Assembly (NCBI GenBank): GCA_028749235.1
Contig: JAQULS010000008.1
Span: 5,601 to 40,603, forward strand
Direction of reading: 5' to 3'
Origin: Acidobacteriota bacterium
GTDB taxonomy: Bacteria > Acidobacteriota > Aminicenantia > Aminicenantales > UBA4085
Length of the DNA stretch: 35,003 nucleotides
The position numbers were made by a program, and so were the translations under genes. The notes beneath the pieces were generated by a model. The model was not told the DNA's origin and searched no databases. It saw only the letters and a program-made list of their open reading frames with translations. This document shows, piece by piece, positions 29,983 through 35,003 of the stretch. Position 1 is the stretch's first letter. The number at the start of each line of letters is the position of its first letter.

Positions 29983-30680
29983 ATCGACCGAAGCGAACCG
30001 ATGTCCTGGTCGTCATTCCTGCCTATAACGAAGAGCGGACTATCGGCGAGGTGATCCGTCGTACTCTGCCCTATGCCGATGTTTGCGTAGTCAACGATGC
30101 CAGTCGCGACGGCACCGAAGAAATCATCCGCTCTTTTCCCGAAGCGGCTTGCCTCACGCATGAACGAAACACCCATATACCGCGTTCTCTTTTGGATGGG
30201 ATGAAGTTCGCTCTTGATAAGGGCTATGCCTATATCATCAGTATGGATGCGGGGCTCTCCCATAAGCCGGAGGATTTATCGCTATTTCTCGAGTACCCGG
30301 ATTGTGATCTTGTCATCGGCGTCAGGACCCAAACATTCCATATCCCTCTCCTCCGGCGCTTCATAAGCCGGACGGCCACCGGACTCATGAACATGGCCTT
30401 GCGCCCCCCTTGGCGACGCGGGAGAATCCCTCGTCTTAACGATGCGACATCGGGTTTCAGGCGGTTTTCACGTCGTGCGGCCGAATTGCTTCTGGCCAGA
30501 GAGATGAAAGCTAAAGCGTTCGATTTTCATACCGAAGCCCTGGCCTTGATTTGCCGGAATGGATTCTCCCTGGGCGAAGTCCCTATTTCTTATGAGTTCT
30601 CGAACAGCTCCTTCAATGCCAAGGTCTTGAGGTCGAGCATCCGTATGTACTTCGACCTTCTCTGGACGGGCCGAAAATAA
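29979..30680 (+). CDS. GT2 glycosyltransferase (DPM1-like) with altered DxD
   Basis: A 233-residue GT-A fold glycosyltransferase without C-terminal membrane helices. IPAYNEERTIGEV (13-25), VVNDASRDGT (37-46) and ATSGFRRFSRRAAELL are usual DPM1-like segments. The metal-binding site reads D-A-G (90-92) in MDAGLSHKPED, so the second aspartate of D-x-D is glycine. Tolerance of this in the family is not something I can confirm. It is the last gene of the cassette, joined by ATGA to the nucleotidyltransferase gene. Its expected role is transfer of the activated sugar to a polyprenyl phosphate or glycan. Confidence 0.82.
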   Translation: MNRPKRTDVLVVIPAYNEERTIGEVIRRTLPYADVCVVNDASRDGTEEIIRSFPEAACLTHERNTHIPRSLLDGMKFALDKGYAYIISMDAGLSHKPEDLSLFLEYPDCDLVIGVRTQTFHIPLLRRFISRTATGLMNMALRPPWRRGRIPRLNDATSGFRRFSRRAAELLLAREMKAKAFDFHTEALALICRNGFSLGEVPISYEFSNSSFNAKVLRSSIRMYFDLLWTGRK

Positions 30681-30732
30681 GGCCCGCGGCCGGCGGGAAG
30701 ACCGGATCGACGAAGTCATCGCCTATGGGAAG

Positions 30733-30828
30733 GGGGTCAGGTCTTAAGATTCAAGATTTCTTTCGCCGAAATCCGTCAAAGCCGCCGATTCTTGTCGGGA
30801 GAAATCTTGAATCTTAAGACCTGACCCC
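30733..30828. repeat. 96-bp palindromic element, 29-bp perfect inverted arms
   Basis: The left arm (30733-30761) and right arm (30800-30828) are perfect inverted repeats of 29 bp around a 38-nt centre; the outer end reads GGGGTCAGGTCTTAAG. It holds no open reading frame. The layout is that of a non-autonomous palindromic element, such as a MITE or a REP-type sequence mobilised by a RAYT transposase. It sits between the GT2 stop codon and the promoter at 30835, and its transcript would fold into one long hairpin. Confidence 0.8.
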
Positions 30829-30834
30829 GACCCC

Positions 30835-30863
30835 TTGACAAGCCCCGGCCGGCCGGGTATCAT
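30835..30863 (+). promoter_or_regulatory. strong sigma70-like promoter before the small membrane protein
   Basis: A perfect TTGACA (30835-30840) and TATCAT (30858-30863) are separated by 17 bp, the best promoter match in the window. The -35 box begins 6 nt after the end of the palindromic element. Confidence 0.65.
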
Positions 30864-30912
30864 TCCCTACTGTTCCTAGTTATTCTATCGTATATATCAA
30901 GGAGCGGTCGAC

Positions 30913-31077
30913 ATGCCCACCTGGCTGACAGTCCTTCTCATCGTCGTCGGAGTTCTCGGTCTCGGTGTCGGCCTCCTGATCTGGATCTTCTTTCACCAGG
31001 GGGGTTGCTGCATCCGCAAGGCCGCGGCCAAGCTGACCCGCAAGGACTACGTCGCGCCCATCCTGAAGCAGGACTGA
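30913..31077 (+). CDS. small single-pass membrane protein (54 aa), unknown function
   Basis: A 54-residue reading frame with strong support: a consensus promoter upstream, AAGGAG (30899-30904) at 8-nt spacing from ATG 30913, and a clear protein pattern. Residues 3-27 form one hydrophobic helix (WLTVLLIVVGVLG and onward to IWIFF). It is followed by HQGGCCIRK with adjacent Cys33 and Cys34, then a basic tail ending KQD. The N-terminus is short and the C-terminal part positively charged, so the tail probably faces the cytoplasm. I recognise no family. The PP-loop ATPase gene follows 95 nt downstream on the same strand; both lie between two palindromic elements. Confidence 0.65.
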   Translation: MPTWLTVLLIVVGVLGLGVGLLIWIFFHQGGCCIRKAAAKLTRKDYVAPILKQD

Positions 31078-31172
31078 CCGCCGTCTCTCCGGCTCCGCCG
31101 CGGGCGGGCCGAAGGCATGGATTTTCGTCCGTTTCCCGGGTAGAATGAAGCCCGTTCCGACAAGGAGTTGTC

Positions 31173-32024
31173 ATGGATCCGATCAAGAATGAAGTGGCCG
31201 TCATGTTCTCGGGCGGCATCGATTCCCTACTGGCCTCCGTCCTGCTGGCCCAGGAGTACGACAAGGTCCACTTGGTCACCTTCGACAAGGGCTACCTGGA
31301 GTTCGGGGTCAAGAACAACCTGCCCAACGTCGACCGGCTGAAGGAAAAGTTCGGAGCCGACCGGATCACGCACCAGGTCATCGACATCAAGGACCTACAC
31401 AGAGCCATTTCCGTCCGCTTCTTCTTCAAAGAGCGCAAGAAGTACAACAGCGAGATCCGCTGGTGCGTCGGCTGCCGCTTGAGCATGAACATCGGGGCCA
31501 TGATCTTCGCCCTGGAGAACAACCTGGTCGGCTACGCCGACGGCTCCAACCGCGAGCAGATCCCCTCGGACGCGAACCTGACCGGCACGGCTGAAAACTA
31601 CCCAAGCATCGTCAACGCCGGGAAGAAATTCGCCCAGAGCTATGCCGTCCATTTTCTGACCCCGACCTACGATTTCGGCGGCCGCGAGATGCGGCGCCAA
31701 AAGCTCGGCGAGATGGGCTTCGCCATCGACTACTTGAGCCAGGACCACAGCAAGACAATAAGCGGCATGATGACCAAGGAAGTCGTCAAGCGCAGCCAGC
31801 CGATGTGCTTCTCGGGCTGGTTGATGCACTGGAAGCGCAACCTTCTCGGCAAGCCGATCGATCAGAACGAGGACATGACCGTGGCTTACGTCCGCGGCAA
31901 GCAGGACAACGTCGTCCGCGAGGTCGTGGCCAAGTATTTCGCCGACAAGGGGATGGATATCGAGGCCATCGTGAAAGCCCGCCAGGCCGATCCCCTCGGC
32001 CAGTTCAAGCCGATCTTCGTTTAA
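31173..32024 (+). CDS. PP-loop ATPase, QueC/ThiI-like N-type, function unknown
   Basis: A 283-residue protein of the adenine nucleotide alpha-hydrolase superfamily. The PP-loop FSGGIDSLLAS has its core at residues 13-18 and is followed by LVTFDKGY, as in QueC, ThiI and related enzymes that adenylate a substrate. A Cys pair lies at Cys98 and Cys101 (WCVGC), in a position where related tRNA-modifying enzymes bind metal or carry sulfur. YADGSNREQIPSD suggests a substrate-binding loop. QueC's usual C-terminal four-Cys zinc site is not seen, so this is not clearly queC. AAGGAG (31162-31167) precedes the start. A TAGAAT at 31141 may be part of an internal promoter. The stop codon lies inside a palindromic element. 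Confidence 0.78.
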   Translation: MDPIKNEVAVMFSGGIDSLLASVLLAQEYDKVHLVTFDKGYLEFGVKNNLPNVDRLKEKFGADRITHQVIDIKDLHRAISVRFFFKERKKYNSEIRWCVGCRLSMNIGAMIFALENNLVGYADGSNREQIPSDANLTGTAENYPSIVNAGKKFAQSYAVHFLTPTYDFGGREMRRQKLGEMGFAIDYLSQDHSKTISGMMTKEVVKRSQPMCFSGWLMHWKRNLLGKPIDQNEDMTVAYVRGKQDNVVREVVAKYFADKGMDIEAIVKARQADPLGQFKPIFV

Positions 32025-32148
32025 TTCCCAGACACATACTTAATTCTCCAAGCTCTTGTAGAGACTAGGCTTAGACTCTGCTTGCGCGACTGATAGCGGA
32101 GATAGTCTTGTGTCTGAGAAAGAATTAAGTATGTGTCTGGGAATTAAA
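32020..32148. repeat. 129-bp palindromic element, 28-bp perfect inverted arms
   Basis: The left arm (32020-32047) and right arm (32121-32148) are perfect 28-bp inverted repeats around a 73-nt centre. The outer end reads TTTAATTCCCAGACACATAC. It is AT-richer than the flanks and contains no open reading frame. It lies exactly between two convergent genes and both stop codons (32022-32024 plus; 32146-32144 minus) fall within its arms. Structure matches a non-autonomous palindromic element. In RNA it would fold into a hairpin on either strand and could terminate both genes. Confidence 0.8.
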
Positions 32149-33112
32149 GCCAGCCGTTTTGGCGGCACCAGGCCACGGTGCGGGTGATGCCGTCCCGGAA
32201 GCCGATCTTGGGCGCATAGCCCAGGTCCGCCCGGGCCTTGTCGATCCGCAGCGGCTTGGGGTGAAGGAAGAACGCCAGTCGCGATGGATTGAGCGGCGCC
32301 TCGCGCCCCGCCAGCCCGAAGGCCTGGCCCATGGCCCAGGCCGCGGCCCGCGTCGGCCCCGTGGGAACCCGGAGCCGCGGCAGCTTTTTCCCGCAGGCGG
32401 CCGCGATCTCCCGGGCCATGTCCGCGACCGTCAAGATCTCGGGCCCGGCCAGGTGGTAGATCTCGCCCCTCCTGCCCTTGGCCGCGCAGAGGATCGTTCC
32501 TTCGACCAGATCATCCACGAAGATGGGCGCCTGCTTAGCCGCTCCCCGTCCCATGATCAGAAACCGCCCGGCCGCGATCGACCGGATCAGCTTGAATGAT
32601 CTCCGGTCGCCGGGGCCGTAGACCCAGCCCGGCCGGATGACGACCACGTCCAGTTCCGAGCCGCCGATCTCCAGCGCGGCCCGCTCCCCGGCCAGCTTGC
32701 TGCGGTCGTAGGCGTCGCGCGGGTCGAGGGAATGGTCCTCGCCGGCCGGCTCGTTTTCCGCGACGTGGCCCAGGACGCCGGCCGAGCTGAAGTGGACGGC
32801 GCGTTTGACGCCCGCCCGCCGGGCGGCTTCCAGGACGTTACGCGTGCCGCCGGCGTTGATGGCCAGGAACTCATCTTCTCCGAGCCGCGAGGCGCCCAGC
32901 GCCGCGGCCAGGTGGAAGACGACGTCGACGCGCTCGACGGCCCGGGCCGAGAGGCCGGCATCCCTGATGTCGCCGCGGATGTACTCGAAGCCCGATCGGG
33001 CGGCGGGCTCGGGTCCCAAGTCCCAGCCCCGCACGGCCCAGCCTTCGGCGAGCAGACGGCCGGTGAGGCGCGAGCCCACGAAACCACCCGCACCCGTAAC
33101 CAGCGCGCGCAT
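32144..33112 (-). CDS. NAD-dependent epimerase/dehydratase
   Basis: A 322-residue extended short-chain dehydrogenase. The start is ATG 33112 (MRALVTG), preceded by GAGGAG at 6 nt; an in-frame extension to 33190 lies inside the upstream GT4 gene. GAGGFVG (7-13) binds NAD, HLAAALGASR follows, and the active site is intact with Ser110 in FSSAG, Tyr135 and Lys139 (AYDRSK). RPGWVYGPGD is typical. It probably makes or interconverts a nucleotide sugar, or reduces a polyprenyl-linked one. It is the last gene of the GT2-GT4-epimerase operon, 11 nt after the GT4 stop codon. Its stop codon is provided by the arm of a palindromic element, so the original C-terminus may have been slightly different. Confidence 0.87.
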   Translation of the reverse strand: MRALVTGAGGFVGSRLTGRLLAEGWAVRGWDLGPEPAARSGFEYIRGDIRDAGLSARAVERVDVVFHLAAALGASRLGEDEFLAINAGGTRNVLEAARRAGVKRAVHFSSAGVLGHVAENEPAGEDHSLDPRDAYDRSKLAGERAALEIGGSELDVVVIRPGWVYGPGDRRSFKLIRSIAAGRFLIMGRGAAKQAPIFVDDLVEGTILCAAKGRRGEIYHLAGPEILTVADMAREIAAACGKKLPRLRVPTGPTRAAAWAMGQAFGLAGREAPLNPSRLAFFLHPKPLRIDKARADLGYAPKIGFRDGITRTVAWCRQNGWL

Positions 33113-33123
33113 GACGACTCCTC

Positions 33124-34293
33124 TCAACCTCGGCCCACGGCCTTGTTCAAGGCCCGAGTGATTTTCTCGAGATAGCGCGGATAGATCCATTCGGCGTCCG
33201 CCCGGCGCTTGGCCTCGGCCGCCCTCTCCCTCGCTTCGCTCGAAGCCAGGGCGAAATCCAGGCCGGCGGCGAATCCCCCCGGCTCGGCCGGAGCCAGGAC
33301 GGCGATGTCGTCGCTCAGGACCTGGGTGTGGGTGTAGAGCCTCGTCGCGACCATGGGCTTGCCCGACTTGAGAAAAGAATAGATCTTGAGCGGAGTGTTG
33401 GTGCCCGAGACGCGCGGCGAAACCAGGACGTCGGCCGCGGCGAGGTAGCGCGGCACGTCCTGCGGCGGCACTTTCTCGACGAAGCGGATGCGCCCCCGCG
33501 CCCCCAGCCCCTCGGCCCGGCGGCCCTCCGCCTCATGCTCCGCCCGCGAGCCGCCGAGGATGAGCAGAACGGCCTTTTCCCGGACTCTGGCCATGGCTTC
33601 GACCAGCAGGGGAATGCCCTGGTAAGGCTCGAAGTTCCCGGCGTAAAAGATGATCTTCTCCCCGTTCGGGGCCGTCTCGCGGCGGATCGCCGAGACGGTC
33701 TCCGGATCCGTCGGGGCATCGGCGAAATCGTTGAAATCCATAAAGTTCTGCAGGAAGACGGCTTTTTCGCCGAAGCCCTTGCCGATGACGTAATCATGCA
33801 GATCCTTGCAGATCACGATGATCGAGCGCGATCTCTTGAGGACCTCGTCCTCGAGACCGGTGAAGATCCGCTTGAGCAGGGAGGAGCGGGAGAACTCGAA
33901 GTTTCCGAGCTGCTGCGGCAGGCTCGAATGCATGTCGTAGATGTGGGGCACGCCGAAGAGCGCGGCCAGCGGGACGCCGAAGAACGCCGCTTCCTCGTGG
34001 CTGAACACGACGTCGTACCGCCGGCGGAGGAGTCCCCCCACCGCCCGGGCCGCCAGCATCGCGTCCAGCGGGATCTTCGGCCAGGACGGACCGATCTTGA
34101 TTGTCCGCAGGCCGAGCGCGTTGGGGACCCGCCGGATGCGCAGTCCGGGAAAGGCGACGTCCTTGCCCAGCGGGTAGGTGATGAGGTCGACGGAGTGTCC
34201 GAGGTCGGACAGAGCCTGCAGCCGGAAATAAACGCTGATCGGGGTCCCCCGCGGCTGAAAGAACGGCTCGGGGGCCAGCATCAGGACGTTCAT
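33124..34293 (-). CDS. GT4-family glycosyltransferase
   Basis: A 389-residue GT-B glycosyltransferase. The N-terminal domain begins MLAPEPFFQPRGTPISVYFRLQAL, a glycine-rich acceptor-domain start, and includes HIYDMHSSLP. The C-terminal domain has FYAGNFEPYQGIPLLVEAM, LLILGG, VPPQDVPRYLAAADVLVSPR and TPLKIYSFLKSGKPMVAT. In many GT4 enzymes the last segment reads K-x-x-E-x-x-A-x-GKP with a Glu that binds the donor; here that position appears to be Ser306. Sugar donor unknown. It lies 12 nt after the GT2 stop codon and 11 nt before the epimerase start, so the three are one operon transcribed from beyond the right edge. Confidence 0.85.
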   Translation of the reverse strand: MNVLMLAPEPFFQPRGTPISVYFRLQALSDLGHSVDLITYPLGKDVAFPGLRIRRVPNALGLRTIKIGPSWPKIPLDAMLAARAVGGLLRRRYDVVFSHEEAAFFGVPLAALFGVPHIYDMHSSLPQQLGNFEFSRSSLLKRIFTGLEDEVLKRSRSIIVICKDLHDYVIGKGFGEKAVFLQNFMDFNDFADAPTDPETVSAIRRETAPNGEKIIFYAGNFEPYQGIPLLVEAMARVREKAVLLILGGSRAEHEAEGRRAEGLGARGRIRFVEKVPPQDVPRYLAAADVLVSPRVSGTNTPLKIYSFLKSGKPMVATRLYTHTQVLSDDIAVLAPAEPGGFAAGLDFALASSEARERAAEAKRRADAEWIYPRYLEKITRALNKAVGRG

Positions 34294-34305
34294 CGGCCCG
34301 GCGTC

Positions 34306-35003
34306 CTAGGCTTCGTCCTCGCCCGCGCCCAGGACCTCGCGGGCGACGTAGATGCGCTTCTCCACGGCCTCGTGGTAGGTGCGGACCATGATCTCGCCCA
34401 GCAGGCCCATGGTGATGAACTGGAAGCCGATGACGATGAGAAGAATGGCCAAAAGCAGCAGCGGGCGGTTGGAAATGCTCTGCCGCAGGATAAGTCTCTC
34501 GTAGGACAGGATCAAGCCGAGCACAATGCCGCCGCCGCCGGAAACGAGTCCGAGCAGGCCGAACATCTGCAGGGGGCGGGTCGAATAGCTGAGCAGGAAC
34601 TTGACGGTCAGCAGGTCCAGAAAGACCCGGATCGAGCGCGAGATGCCGTATTTGGACTGACCGTGGATGCGCGGCCGGAAGTTGACCGGAACCTCGGCGA
34701 TTTTGACTCCGATGGCGGCCGCGATGGCCGGGATGAAGCGGTGCATCTCGCCGTACAGCCGGATGTTCTTGACGACCTCCCGGCGGTAGGCCTTCAGGGT
34801 GCAGCCGTAGTCGCGCAACTTGACCTTGGTGATTCGCGAGATGAGTACGTTGGCTATCAGGGAGGGCAGGCGGCGGCTGAGGAAGTGCTTCTTCCACCGG
34901 TCCTTGCGCCAGCCGCTGACCAGGTCGTAGCCTTCCTCGATCTTGGCCACCAGGGCGCCCATGTCGCTGGGGTCGTTTTCCAGGTCGGCGTCGATGGTGA
35001 CGA
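34306..35003 (-). CDS. GT2 glycosyltransferase with two C-terminal helices, 5' end missing
   Basis: The C-terminal 231 residues of a GT2 protein; the N-terminus lies beyond the right edge. At the edge the reading frame opens with VTIDADLENDP, so the D-x-D metal site (DAD) is inside the window. SGWRKDR, TLKAYRREVVKNIRLYGEMHRFIPA and HGQSKYG follow, then two hydrophobic helices (LQMFGLLGLVSGGGGIVLGL and LLLLAILLIVIGFQFITMG). This matches the ArnC/GtrB-like protein at 20985-21977 closely. It should load a sugar onto undecaprenyl phosphate. It is an upstream gene of the GT4-epimerase operon. Confidence 0.88.
   Translation of the reverse strand, partial: VTIDADLENDPSDMGALVAKIEEGYDLVSGWRKDRWKKHFLSRRLPSLIANVLISRITKVKLRDYGCTLKAYRREVVKNIRLYGEMHRFIPAIAAAIGVKIAEVPVNFRPRIHGQSKYGISRSIRVFLDLLTVKFLLSYSTRPLQMFGLLGLVSGGGGIVLGLILSYERLILRQSISNRPLLLLAILLIVIGFQFITMGLLGEIMVRTYHEAVEKRIYVAREVLGAGEDEA

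Noticed and set aside
31173-32024. PP-loop ATPase as canonical queC.
   Set aside because: The C-terminal four-Cys zinc site of QueC is not seen and there is no queD, queE or queF nearby.
1-35003. RNA genes, CRISPR arrays, transposases and phage genes.
   Set aside because: I looked for tRNA-like cloverleaf signals, direct repeats with regular spacers, and transposase or integrase motifs and recognised none; a covariance-model search would settle the RNA question.

Overview
The window comes from a GC-rich Gram-negative-type bacterium. Evidence for an outer membrane is direct: three beta-barrel-like exported proteins, two lipoproteins with lipoboxes, and a family-9 (heptosyltransferase-type) glycosyltransferase. 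The mix of secreted propeller/PKD proteins, large membrane glycosyltransferases and GC-rich sequence resembles Acidobacteriota or Candidatus Aminicenantes. That assignment is inference; the only housekeeping gene present is rsmA/ksgA. I recognise no rRNA, tRNA, CRISPR array, transposase or phage gene.

Region 1 (1-10.6 kb) encodes exported proteins. It holds a truncated lipoprotein gene; a minus-strand operon (SGNH hydrolase, AMIN-domain barrel protein, small barrel protein); a divergent plus-strand pair of secreted beta-propeller proteins; a second small barrel protein; a membrane-anchored TolB-like propeller; and a GH106-like lipoprotein glycosidase. The SGNH hydrolase and both propeller proteins end in similar fibronectin-III-like modules.

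Region 2 (10.6-20.1 kb, minus strand) holds a radical SAM/SPASM protein, an operon of GT9 glycosyltransferase, GT2 glycosyltransferase and rsmA joined by ATGA overlaps, and an asnB-type amidotransferase flanked by two paralogous polytopic membrane proteins of about 620 residues. Several transcription units here appear to have a -10 hexamer only 7-9 nt before the start codon, so their mRNAs may be leaderless.

Region 3 (20.1-27.1 kb) has a plus-strand operon with 4-nt overlaps at every junction: YdjC/HpnK-type deacetylase, GT2, large GT-C glycosyltransferase with a C-terminal extension, and left-handed beta-helix acyltransferase. It is followed by a minus-strand methyltransferase and a GT87-like membrane glycosyltransferase. 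Together these look like a lipid-linked glycan assembly module.

Region 4 (27.2-35 kb) holds a LolA-like exported protein, then a visibly less GC-rich three-gene sugar cassette (epimerase, nucleotidyltransferase, GT2) with two altered catalytic motifs. A small membrane protein and a PP-loop ATPase follow, bracketed by two unrelated palindromic elements with 28-29 bp perfect inverted arms. A minus-strand glycan operon (GT2, GT4, epimerase) runs off the right edge. Overall the window is dominated by envelope glycan synthesis and surface or secreted proteins; the glycan product itself cannot be read from the sequence.
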